A DNA stretch of 64,000 bases from Anadara kagoshimensis (taxonomy: Eukaryota; Mollusca; Bivalvia; Arcoida; Arcidae). Below are positions 12,421 through 23,644 of this stretch, piece after piece. Position 1 is the first letter of the stretch. Every line of letters begins with the position of its first letter. The DNA lies in contig CM037874.1 of NCBI GenBank assembly GCA_021292105.1, positions 12,563,115 to 12,627,114 on the forward strand. Direction: 5' to 3'. The position numbers and the translations under genes are program-made. The notes beneath the pieces were generated by a model, which was given only the letters and a program-made list of their open reading frames with translations, was not told the DNA's origin and searched no databases.

Positions 12421-12568
12421 TAGTTAAGGAATGGCTGTGAAACTGAAGCAAGATATGCTGCAAATATTCATTAATGTGACACTACAATAAGACAAACTTT
12501 TGTTATTATTACATTTTATATATAATAATACCAGTACTAGATTTGTTATATAAAATTTGACTCACAAA

Positions 12569-13642
12569 TATACAATGATCTTAATAAACCATACACAGTA
12601 AAAAACAAAACCTGGCTGAACTGATCTGTTGTGTTAGGATACACAATGACCTTAATAAACCATACACAGTAAAAAACAAAACCTGGCTGAACTGATCTGT
12701 TGTGTTAGGATACACAATGATCTTAATAAACCATACACAGTAAAAAACAAAACCTGGCTGAACTGATCTGTTGTGTTAGGATGCACAATGATCTTAATAA
12801 ACCATACACAGTAAAAAACAAAACCTGACTGAACTGATCTGTTGTGTTAGGATACACAATGATCTTAATAAACCATACACAGTAAAAAACAAAACCTGGC
12901 TGAACTGATCTGTTGTGTTAGGATACACAATGATCTTAATAAACCATACACAGTAAAAAAACAAAACCTGACTGAACTGATCTGTTGTGTTAGGATACAC
13001 AATGATCTTAATAAACCATACATAGTAAAAAACAAAACCTGACTGAACTGATCTGTTGTGTTAGGATACACAATGATCTTAATAAACCATACACAGTAAA
13101 AAAACAAAACCTGACTGAACTGATCTGTTGTGTTAGGATACACAATGATCTTAATAAACCATACACAGTAAAAAAAACAAAACCTGACTGAACTGATCTG
13201 TTGTGTTAGGATACACAATGATCTTAATAAACCATACATAGTAAAAAACAAAACCTGACTGAACTGATCTGTTGTGTTAGGATACACAATGATCTTAATA
13301 AACCATACACAGTAAAAAACAAAACCTGACTGAACTGATCTGTTGTGTTAGGATACACAATGATCTTAATAAACCATACACAGTAAAAAACAAAACCTGA
13401 CTGAACTGATCTGTTGTGTTAGGATACACAATGATCTTAATAAACCATACACAGTAAAAAAACAAAACCTGGCTGAACTGATCTGTTGTGTTAGGATACA
13501 CAATGATCTTAATAAACCATACACAGTAAAAAAACAAAACCTGACTGAACTGATCTGTTGTGTTAGGATACACAATGATCTTAATAAACCATACATAGTA
13601 AAAAACAAAACCTGACTGAACTGATCTGTTGTGTTAGGATGC
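12569..13642. repeat. Tandem array, ~71-72 bp unit, ~15 copies
   Basis: The unit contains 'aatgatcttaataaacc', 'atacacagtaaaaaac' and 'gaactgatctgttgtgttag'. Copies differ mainly in a 5-7 A run, CTGG/CTGA and ACACAGT/ACATAGT. Because unit length is close to a multiple of three, the - strand shows long frames repeating YPNTTDQFSQVLFF; these are repetition artefacts with no other coding support. Array homogeneity is high, which suggests recent expansion or conversion. Confidence 0.95.
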
Positions 13643-14040
13643 AAAGGCACTTATAATATCATTTTTATTTTTTACTCTGGGAAAAATATCTAACTTTTCT
13701 TAGTCTGTTTCAATTGGTTTTTAGTTGTAAGCATACTCTGTAGTGACCTACTCTTTTTCAAACTCTACAGAGTTGTCTTTAGCATGCACTAGTCTACCGA
13801 GACAAGTGACCTTGGATTTGAGTCTTATCCGAAAGACTATACTAGTATTTAGCTTTTTACAGCTCTAGTATGGGCATGAAATGATAATTATTTCAGAAAA
13901 TTTCCAAGTCCTGAGTGAGGTTCAAACCCACAACCCTTGACTTCTTGTACCACTTGAACATGTCCGCCTATCATATGTGGTGTTCAATTTATCTAAAAAC
14001 TGTAAAACCTGTGTATAAAGACTACACCATGGAAAATAAA
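13643..14040. repeat. Dispersed repeat fragment and unique sequence
   Basis: 'ttgtaagcatactctgtag' to 'gtcttatccgaaagacta' (13725-13850) matches 58420-58560 in a CENPJ intron, so it is a dispersed repeat. The rest of the stretch shows nothing recognisable. Confidence 0.5.
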
Positions 14041-14279
14041 CAAGAGGCCCATGGGCCTTAACGCTCACCTGAGGCAGAGTACATATCTTATGCAGAGGTT
14101 CAATGGTCAATGACATTATTAAAAGAGAATATCAAAATTTTCAGCAGTAAGGGCCAATAATATGCAAGTGTTTTTGCAAATTAATTATAATAATTATTAT
14201 ATAAGTATGCTATATATAACAACTCTAAAGTCTAGCTACAATATATTATTTATAAACAGCTGAAACATCTGTATATTAA

Positions 14280-15068
14280 AATGTGCATTAGGCCAACACC
14301 TACAATATTCCAATATACATGCCTATACAAAGAGTTTATGGTTTTTGAGATAATTAACCATTTAAGTATTCGTTCGCATCTGTGACCTTGACCTTTGAAC
14401 CTATGACCTTCATTCATATATCAAAATGATTGTTGTGCAAATGCCTACAATATTCTAATATACATGCCTATACAAAAAGTTTATAGTTTTTGAGATAATA
14501 AACCATTTAAGTATTCGTTCAATTCTATGACCTTGACCTTTGAACCTATGACCTTCATTCATATATCAAAATGATCGTTGTGCAAATACCTACAATATCC
14601 CAATATACATGCCTATACAGAAAGTTTATAGTTTTTGAGATAATTAACCATTTAAATATTCGCTCCCAGCTATGACCTTGACCTTTGAACCTATGACCTT
14701 CATTCATATATCAAAATGATCGTTGTGCAAATACCTACAATATTCCAATATACATGCCTTACAAAAAGTTTATAGTTTTTGAGATAATTAATCATTTAAG
14801 TATTCGTTCGCAGCTATGACCTTGACCTTTGAGCCTATGACCTTCATTCATATATCAAAATGATCGTTGTGCAAATGCCTACAATATTCTAATATACATG
14901 CCGATACAAAAAGTTTATAGTTTTTGAGAAAATTAACCATTTAAATATTCGTTCGAAGCTATGACCTTGACCTTTGAACCTATGACCTTATTCATATATC
15001 AAAATAATCGTTAGGCCAATACCTACAATATTCCAATATACATGCCTATACAAAAAGTTTATAGTTTC
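14280..15068. repeat. Tandem array of ~143 bp units, first block (~5 copies)
   Basis: Units carry 'atgaccttgacctttgaac' then 'ctatgaccttcattcata', 'caatatacatgcctataca' and 'agtttatagtttttgagat'. The sequence TGACCTTGA occurs once per unit, near 14390, 14530, 14673, 14818 and 14963. The second block of the same unit is at 18241-19010. Confidence 0.9.
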
Positions 15069-15299
15069 ATTCATTTATTCTTTTCCTATATTTGTTTCAC
15101 TGAAATATGTACGCAACTATATGAGTTGTTCCGGGGATTTCTTTTCTATCTTATGGCATGCACAAGATACTTTAGTGAATACAGATAGGTTTGAACTAAT
15201 GCAATTCCTAACTCTTTCCTAAGTTCGAACTTAGGAAAGAACTAAGGAAATGTTCGTGAATACCGCCCCGGGTCTTCAAGACCAATTATAGAACACTGT

Positions 15300-15605
15300 C
15301 CTGTTGCATTTGTCTCTCTCTCTCCGTGGAGGTACCAGCACACAGGACAGCTAATTCCATATCATGTCGAGGCCACTATGGGTTCGACCCCGGTCGGCCA
15401 AGTGAAAAAGGGGGTTTTCCTTGTCGTGGGTGTATGCTGGTTGGTTCGGTGCTAATGTTACCGAGTGATGTTAATCTGCGGCATCATAAACCAGTGTGCT
15501 AGCACTATAAAAGACACCATCGAGCTCTGGTACAAAGCAGATAACAAATACTTGCACCAACTCACGCACCACATGAATTTATGTATAAATTAATCCTAAA
15601 GATAC
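15300..15605 (+). mobile_element. tRNA-derived SINE copy
   Basis: 'actatgggttcgaccccggt' supplies a B box. The body 'gtgtgctagcactataaaag' matches the family seen at 42361-42690 (+) and 12040-12420 (-). It lies in the sequence that separates the two ~143 bp arrays. Confidence 0.65.
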
Positions 15606-18240
15606 AAGTCAATATGGCCCAGTTTCATTTATGATATTGATTGAATGGCGTTCACTTTCCCACCAAATTATTTCACTTGTATCAAGACATCATTAGCTAT
15701 AGGTGAAAATGGAGACATATACACCTATGCGTATGCGCGTTAGGTTTGAATCCCAAATGGACAAGAAAGTTTGTCTGTTCACATACGAAGGTAGGTGGTT
15801 TATTCTCTGGTTTCCATCACCATTCCTGAACAGACCACCTTGATATAGTGAAAGGCTCTTGACTGGGGCGGAGGGATTTAAAAAATGGTGTTACAACACA
15901 ATGCATAAAAAATAAATCGGAAAAAAACTCGCCTAGCCTCAACTATCTCTCCTTTCAAATTAGACTAGTGTCTTCTCCAATTGCAGACTTGTTTTTTACA
16001 AAATGTACATCCGACTTAAGTTTTATATGGGCTTGGTACTACAACACAAATCTATCACATGGTTTTGTCCAGTTAGGTTGTTTGCCATAAACAAGTTTCC
16101 ATGAGCATGTGCATTTTGGCTGGTCACTGACTGGAGATACTTACAGGCACTGACATTGGCTTGGTATAATTAAAGCGTCATCACCAGCTATGGTCATGAA
16201 GAATTGGTTTCCCCCAGGTGTTACATCATGTAACACTTATTTAGCTCATCCGTTTGTATACCTGTATATTTAATTACTATAACTTCATTTATTTTTTTTC
16301 TTTTATCAAAAGTCACACACTTTACATACATCTTAATGTTATGCTATCTGTTAATCATATATCAAATATCAGTAACTGGCATATATGACCATGGCAGCCA
16401 GGCATCAACCAATTCCATACTGGTCAGAAAATCATGTGACTCGCATTATGAATACTTGGTTCAATTTCCATTCACAAGGTTCAATTATATCAAGCCAATG
16501 TTGTTACCTGCAAGTATCTCCAATTAGTAGCGAGTGAGTAATGGTGTTTAATGTCATAGTCGAGAATATTTTACTTATATTGAGATGTCGCCACCTCGTC
16601 TCGTTTCAAGTTCCTGTCCGAAAGAACCGTGGCTTTCATTTCATAATGCAAGTGCCAACCTTCCACTTACAAAGTGACCACTCTACTAACTGAGCCAATG
16701 CATTGGTTCCATGTGTAATCAAAGTACAGAAAAGTACTGTAAAACATGAAAATAAAACTGTATTATCATTTATACAAAAAATAAATATGCGAAATTAGTG
16801 ATATTATAAACTGACAACACAAACAACAACATAGACATTACAATCGTTTACTCACTTTATGGCAAAATTTATTAACTAATTGTCATACAAAAGCAAAATT
16901 ATTAAATTAATTTTATTTTACTTTATTGAATAATCCTGTCGTGTGAATCGTTTCCAGACATTAGGCTGTCATATTGATTGGTCTCCTGTTTTATAGCACA
17001 TCATTTGATACACGTGGGAGAAGTCCATTGGTTTGAAGAATTAAACAACCACAGCAATAGAAACTTGAGGATCATGTTTTATTGTTTGACTTGTTGAACA
17101 AGAACTCGTGGACAAAAGCTTATCAACAGATCAATAAGTATAACACCCGAGTTTATTGGCTTCACGCACCTGGCTTGCACTGTGTTTGTATAACATTTTA
17201 TACAAGTATTTAAAACATACCTGAAAGATATTTTTAAGTTTACTTTGCATTTTTCGGCAATTATTTTGTGAACAATCGCATAATTTTGGAAAATTTGTTA
17301 TGCAAATAACCGGAATTCTGGAATTTTTTCCTATGCAAATAACCGATTTTATACATTAGATTAATAGGAAAGGGTTCGTTGCAGCGGAAAATTATGCAAT
17401 TAACCGAAATATGCAATTAACTGGAATCTACTATATATGCATTATCATTCATTTCGGAGATTATTTGAATTGCGCGCCATAAGTGCACGATAGGTGGCAC
17501 CCAGACCGAATTCTATTTCCGGTACCCGATGATGACAATAAAGCTAGAGCTTGAAAGCTCCTGCTTTAACAAAATGGAATTGATCATCATTATTATACTA
17601 TGCGACACTAAATTAAGTCCTGATGGCATACATTTAATGAATCCTGAATCATGTAGAAGTAATTGGTATCACCTTACAAATTTGGAACCCCACTATATAG
17701 AGACATACAACAAGTATTTGGTCAAAGAATATTTTTTGACTATATATTCTTTATAAAAGTAATTTTTCCAACAATGAACAATGACATACAGAAGTCAAAT
17801 ATTGTGTCGGATTTTGCCTCCAACCTACTTGATTTGTGGCAGATTTAGAATTTTGCACCACTTGGTCACCCTAACCTATTTTTGGCAGCTCAGATAAACT
17901 CAGGAAAAAGATAAAATTGCACATATGCCAAATATTTCTCTGGTCAAGTTTAATTCAAACATTTACTATAGTTTCAAAAGAGATAAATGCTTCGAAAGAA
18001 AATATAACATTGTTTGTGAGCTAATCACATTCCTTTCACTGTTACAGTTGACCTGAAATGTGTCACAGGGTCATAAATTCACAATTGTATCCTAAAAACA
18101 CATCTAAAGAATACATGTATCTCTAAAATGATTAGTGACACTTATTTAAAATAGCACTTAAAATACTGTGACATCTTAGAATGTACATGTAACACTTTTA
18201 ATAAACAATGTCAAATACTACCAAACCATAAGTCAACATA
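15605..18240. other. Repeat-rich spacer between the two arrays, no gene seen
   Basis: Contains fragments of the 'cagtcaagaatattt'/'atcaccagctat' dispersed repeat (near 15680, 16180 and 16560) and a MITE-like stretch with 'tatgcaattaaccgaa' motifs at 17290-17430. Short frames at 16336 and 17529-17848 have no recognisable domain. Confidence 0.45.
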
Positions 18241-19010
18241 TACATATACATGCCTATACAAAGAGTTTATGGTTTTTGAGATAATTAACCATTTAAATAT
18301 TCGTTCGAAGCTATGACCTTGACCTTTGAACCTATGACCTTTATTCATATATCAAAATAATCGTTAGGCCAATACCTACAATATTCCAATATACATGCCT
18401 ATACAAAAAGTTTATAGTTTTTTAGATAATAAACCATTTAAGTATTCGTTCAATTCTATGACCTTGACCTTTGAACCTATGACCTTCATTCATATATCAA
18501 AATGACCGTTGTGCAAATGCCTACAATATTCTAATATACATGCCTATACAAAAAGTTTATAGTTTTTGAGAAAATTAACCATTTAAATATTCGTTCAATT
18601 CTATGACCTTGACCTTTGAACCTATGACCTTCATTCATATATCAAAATGATCGTTATGCAAATACCTACAATATTTCAATATAAATGCCTATACAAAAAG
18701 TTTATAGTTTTTGAGATAATTAACCATTTAAGTATTCGTTCAATTCTATGACCTTGACCTTTGAACCTATGACCTTCATTCATATATCAAAATGATGGTT
18801 AGGCCAATACCTACAATATTTCAATATACATGCCTATACAAAAAGTTTATAGTTTTTGAGATAATTAACCATTTAAATATTCATTTGCAGCTATGACCTT
18901 GACCTTTGAACCTATGACCTTCATTCATATATCAAAATGATCGTTAGGCCAATATCTACAATATTCCAATATACATGCTTATACAAAAAGTTTATAGTTT
19001 TCAAGATATA
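18241..19010. repeat. Tandem array of ~143 bp units, second block (~5 copies)
   Basis: Same unit as 14280-15068. TGACCTTGA recurs near 18315, 18462, 18604, 18750 and 18896. Starts abruptly in 'tacatgcctatacaaagag'. Confidence 0.9.
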
Positions 19011-19434
19011 TTGACAAATACAATAATTTTAGCGATTTTCCCCTTAAGTACCTTGCCATTTCCCCATTTTGGCCTCAACACTTACGATTTGTGCAAATCT
19101 AAAACTAGGTGCCCTAAGTATGTTTCACATGAAATATCTTAGCTATATCTCTTGTAAGTTCAGAGGAGATGATTTTTAAAGATTTACACAATTTCCCCCT
19201 TTATGGGGCCCCAAGGGGACATAATCCTTTCATTTGTGCAAATCTGAAAGGTCTTCACTTAGGCATCATAATCACTAAGTTTCATCAAATTTGGCTTGGT
19301 AGTTTCAAAGGAGATGATTAAAATGTACAAGGTTAACGCACGACGCACGACACACGACGCAAGACGCACGACAGACGACGGACGGGGAACCATTGCAATA
19401 GCTCATCTGAGCTTTCAGCTCAGGTGAGCTAAAA

Positions 19435-20400
19435 ATTGGACTTTAAAGTTACACATATCATCTTTATGTAAAAGTTCTTTTTGGCTGTAACCTTAAAACA
19501 GTAGTCTTAATGGACAGTTGGTGTAAAGAAATAAGATGTTAAAAACTTCCAAGAATGCCGTACAATTTTTCAATTTTTTATGATTCACAAGTATTTTCAA
19601 TGACTGTAATCCAAAAATAAAAGTAAGTCTATCTAGAAATGATGATCCTCTATTCTCACGACCATCAATGGATGTGAAAATTTTCCAATTTATCCCAATG
19701 TTTTTTTTTTTTTTTTTGTTATTAGAACCTGTATGTATAAGGGCCACCTGCCAATGAAGTTCATTTTACTGGTTCCCTTAGGTGGTGTTTATAGACATGT
19801 TTGACTGTATAAAGACCATCCATGGGAAATAAGAAATTTGAACTTGATAATTAGGTCATCTTTATATAGAGGTTCTTTTTCGATGAAATATTAAACAAAG
19901 GGACCTGTATATATTATAAGGGCCTCCTGCCAATGAAGTTCATTTTACTGGTTTCCTTGGGTGGTCTTTATAGACAGGTTTGACTATATATATTTGTGTA
20001 TATATATATTTATGCATACATATATATGTTATGCAATGACTAGAAGTTAATTTGAAAAAATATGTATTACCATACCTCATTGATTGTTACAAGCTGTAGC
20101 TTATATGCAATAAAATTTATTATTATATCACAAAAAAACCCTACACATTGTATGTTGATGCTCATTAACATCCAAGTAAGCCATTATGTAACTTTTACAA
20201 ATAAAATAAAAATGTTGCATAGAATCATCATCATAATATCTCCTTTATTTTGGCACAAATTAACCTGAATGTTAATGGTAATGTTTGTACTTACAATAAT
20301 GTTTTTCATCTCTAGCATATCTAACAGTTCAAGAAGATCCATAGTCATACAATGTTTTAGCCAGTGTTTCCATAATCCATAGTTAATTTTACAGATGTAT
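19435..20400. other. MITE fragments and AT-rich sequence
   Basis: Two fragments of the CAGTC..GACTG MITE family (about 19735-19810 and 19915-19990, each with 'gccacctgccaatgaag' or a close variant), then (TA)-rich sequence. No exon is seen. Confidence 0.45.
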
Positions 20401-20760
20401 TTTCGGTTCACAGTGGATTATATAAGAAGTTTTTTCACAATCCACAGTGAATTTTATAGAAGTGTTTTCACAATCCAAGGTGAATTTTTAGATGCATTTT
20501 CACAATCCAGGGTGAATTTTACAGAAGCATTTTTACAATCAACAGTGAATTTTTAGATGCATTTTCACAATCCACAATCCATTTTATAAGCATTTTCAGA
20601 ATCCACAGTAAATTTTATAAAATCATTTTCACAATCTAATGAATTTTACAGATGCAATTTTCACAATCCACAATCCATTTCAAAGTTTCCGAAGCATTTT
20701 AACAACCCACAGTATATTTTAATGAAGTAACTTAACATTCCATAATATATTTTACAGAAT
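20400..20760. repeat. Degenerate tandem repeat, ~36 bp unit
   Basis: 'ttttcacaatccacagtgaa' followed by 'ttttatagaag' or variants is repeated about nine to ten times with strong divergence. It therefore looks old compared with the other arrays in the window. Confidence 0.8.
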
Positions 20761-21127
20761 TTATTTGATCATAATACAGTATTTAGAAAATTAGGGTTTG
20801 GAGAACTGATTTTATTTTTGTGATTTATTTCCAAAAATATACCAGTTATTTCAAATAATTTCTCATAAAATTAAAAAAAAAATCTGCTTTACTTCCAAAC
20901 CAAACCATAATCAGACATCAGACCTGTTAATAGCACAATATACATGTACAACCCTCAGATATTGTGAAATCGTTAACTTTCATGGTGTCAGATTTTCTTT
21001 CTTCTAAGAAAAAAATACTATTTTGTGGATTTGTAAATTCATAGCTTGGTGTTATCTATCAAGGTTGAATAGTAAAATATACCATTTTGTTGACATGTAA
21101 ACTTGAGGGTCAGGGTATTCACTAAAG

Positions 21128-21280
21128 CAATGAAATTGTTTTTTTCATTTTGTTATGGAACTATGAAAGAATTGGACATTTTGCACAGTAAATAATTTGT
21201 TTAGTGAATTTTTTTACATGTGCAAAATGTCCAATTCTTTCATACATCAATAACAAAATGAAAATTCCATTTCATTTCTT
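21128..21280. repeat. Palindromic MITE-like element
   Basis: 'gaaagaattggacattttgc' near 21163 is inverted as 'gcaaaatgtccaattctttc' near 21222. Outer arms contain 'attttgttat' and 'ataacaaaat'. Confidence 0.75.
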
Positions 21281-21430
21281 ATAATTCAATTTATAGAAAT
21301 TTTCCAACAACAAATCAACAATTTAAACAACAACATAGCTAAAGCAAGTAGTATTGATATGGTATAAGAATTCAAATCACCATCTATAATAAGATGACGT
21401 TACTGAGCCAATCCATTCATGCAAACATAA

Positions 21431-21503
21431 CACAAAAGATCTAACCAATCAAAATGCTTGAAACATTACACAAAAGATCTAACCAATCAAAATGCTTGAA
21501 ACA
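21431..21503. repeat. Two tandem copies of a 37 bp unit
   Basis: 'cacaaaagatctaaccaatc' plus 'aaaatgcttgaaaca' occurs twice in direct succession. Confidence 0.85.
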
Positions 21504-22238
21504 AAGAACTGAATTAATTTAGTGATAATAAAAGGATAAAAAAAAGAAATTTTTTCACATTGGGTCAAATAATACATCATTTTGATCGAAAACATAAATA
21601 CGGTTTTAGATCCTCCATTTTGTTTTTACCATACGGTTGGATCTGCCATCTTTTAAGACAGCAATTTTTTGGAAGGCTATTTTACAAATCTCACTTGCCG
21701 GAAATTAAATATGTTATCATTTCAAAATCAATAAAATAAGGATGTAATTTTAAATTTGCCTAATGAATTATAATCAATCGATGTATGAAGTATAATATGG
21801 GTATACTGGTCATAACATCGTCCATTATAAAACGTTGAAAATTCTAAAACCATGTGAATAAAAATAATGATTTCAGAGTAATATATGATACATTTCTATA
21901 GTAAAAAAAAAGGGGAACTTGCATGTTTACTTTTGTTTTTGAATTGATTGAAAATATAATTTTAAAACACACACCACACACAAATAACAATACAAAGGTA
22001 AAAAAGTATGTCATGACCCTCACCTTTGACCCTGACCTAATTTTAAATGCTGACTGCAAAAAGTTATAAGAAACAAAAACCACATGTCATCATTATCTTT
22101 ACATCTAATTAAGATAAGACAATTTACATTTATTTTTGACAAAATTTAATTTATTAAAATAATCCAACCAAAGGTTTAAAAAATTGACAAATTAATTTTT
22201 TTTCCAACATTCATCCAGTGATTTTAAATAACTCCTAA

Positions 22239-23007
22239 TGCCTCGGTCACACATTCATGGATCAACTCACCGGATTAGCTACAGATCTGTATGATTTGGC
22301 ATTATTCTTTGGTAATCTGTAATGGTCAGTAGCTTTGCTTATAGTAGCCATATTCATTTGTAGTAGTTCTTATATATATATGTGTCAATTTTTGAATTTA
22401 TTATATGGCCAATGATTTTGCCCTTTTCTGATTGGTTGAGAAGGAGTTTGGCGAGCCTGATAAATCGTTATATTCACTGCCCAATAACGTATGTGACGTT
22501 TTTATGAGGTAATAATGGTCCATGTTCATTGTGCAAAAATGCATGCGACGTTATGTGATGTAACATTGAAAAAAGAAAAGGACACTTTTTACGTTTTGTA
22601 CTATAAAACATAACATGGTGAAAAAAATCATTGGCCTCGGTAAATATAATGTGTTTGAGGTTGATAAATCCTTATGTTTACCTCATCAAAAGTCAATAAT
22701 TGTATAATGTTAAAAACTGGACCATGAACCAAACAGCAGGTATCATATCCTTACCAAACAATATTAGATTGTATTGATTCATTGATTCATTTTAGTTCCT
22801 CTTAAAACGGTAATTTTTATGTGCTTATTCAAAAGCCCAAACTCATCAAGGTTTTTAATGGCTACCTATGCACATGTACCAGTGCAATTGATACCAATCA
22901 TTGTGAGATCCATGTTGGACTATGGAAATGGGCTTTTCTTAAGAGTCATTAATTTAATCCTTAGCAGAACCAGCTAGATGATTTATTAATGTATGAGCGA
23001 GGCATAA
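22239..23007. mobile_element. TIR element (ATGCCTCG ends), ~770 bp
   Basis: The left end ATGCCTCGGTCACACATTC pairs with the right end, whose complement is ATGCCTCGCTCATACATTA (16 of 19 matches). The interior repeats short blocks and has no coding frame. Target duplication is unclear, so superfamily is not assigned. Confidence 0.5.
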
Positions 23008-23047
23008 AAAAATTTCTGTACATGGTCCAAATTCAAAAGTACTGTAT

Positions 23048-23235
23048 AATGCTTATATTTGGCTGTGGTTTTATTTTTGCTATATTCACAGTCCAGTGTA
23101 TTTTCGCAAAAATAAAATCGCCTCAAAAACATATACCTATCACCAGCCTATTTGACTTGCTGGATTAGTACACCATTCGTCGTCAAACTGCGAAAATTTG
23201 ACACTGTGAAAATAAAGCAATATAAAGTATGCTGT
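23048..23235. repeat. Short fold-back MITE-like repeat
   Basis: 'ggttttatttttgctatatt' near 23053 is mirrored by 'gaaaataaagcaatataaag' near 23210. 'tattttcgcaaaaat' and 'actgcgaaaatttg' form the inner parts. Confidence 0.5.
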
Positions 23236-23523
23236 TTCTATCATAGGAATAAAACCCTTCCCAACAGACAGACAGAAAATGTTATAACATAATGTCCTTT
23301 TCTTCAAACGAGCACATGAAATATCTGGGAAAGCTTTAAAAAAAGAGGTAGAGATGAAAAACTAAGAATTAATTTTATATGGCCTTATAGCTAAAAAACA
23401 ATCAGAACTCTTTTAAAAACCATACTAGTAACAACAGCTGTCATGATACGGGTATATCCATACATATTAAACATCCCAGATTGTCCCGGATTTAGTAAAT
23501 AAAATATTCTTATATCACTGAAA

Positions 23524-23644
23524 TCAGTTTTTATTTACACAATTTTTTCCCATCAAAAATTTTAATCTTGTTCTAAAGGCACGCACCATAGCAGACAATC
23601 TCTTATCTTCAACTGGAAGACTTTTAGCTAATTTTCTCTGATTT
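23524..23644 (-). CDS. Uncharacterised gene, last coding exon (aa 261-300)
   Basis: Acceptor CTTTTTTTCAG. Encodes NQRKLAKSLPVEDKRLSAMV, RAFRTRLKFLMGKNCVNKN and stop at 23524. An AATAAA overlaps the final codons (NKN), so a very short 3' UTR is possible; no other clear poly(A) signal is visible nearby. Confidence 0.82.

Larger units (their letters stand above)
14041..19434 (+). mobile_element. Composite repeat element with internal tandem arrays
   Basis: It opens with 'aagaggcccatgggcc' and 'gctcacctgag' (14044-14076). It closes with a hairpin 'gctcatctgag', 'ctcaggtgagc', then CTAA (19398-19432), preceded by a 'cgacgcacgac' run at about 19337-19385. These paired ends look like those of a repeat common in bivalve genomes. 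The closing hairpin plus CTAA would fit a Helitron 3' end, but this is inference. Two arrays of ~143 bp units lie inside, separated by about 3.2 kb carrying a SINE and other sequence. No transposase is visible. Confidence 0.55.

Noticed and set aside
12569-13642. CRISPR array
   Set aside because: Direct repeats without unique spacers, in an animal genome.
12794-13650. Overlapping - strand frames of 68-140 codons repeating YPNTTDQFSQVLFF
   Set aside because: They come from a 71-72 bp tandem unit; the frame shifts whenever the A run changes length, and no domain or splice context supports a protein.
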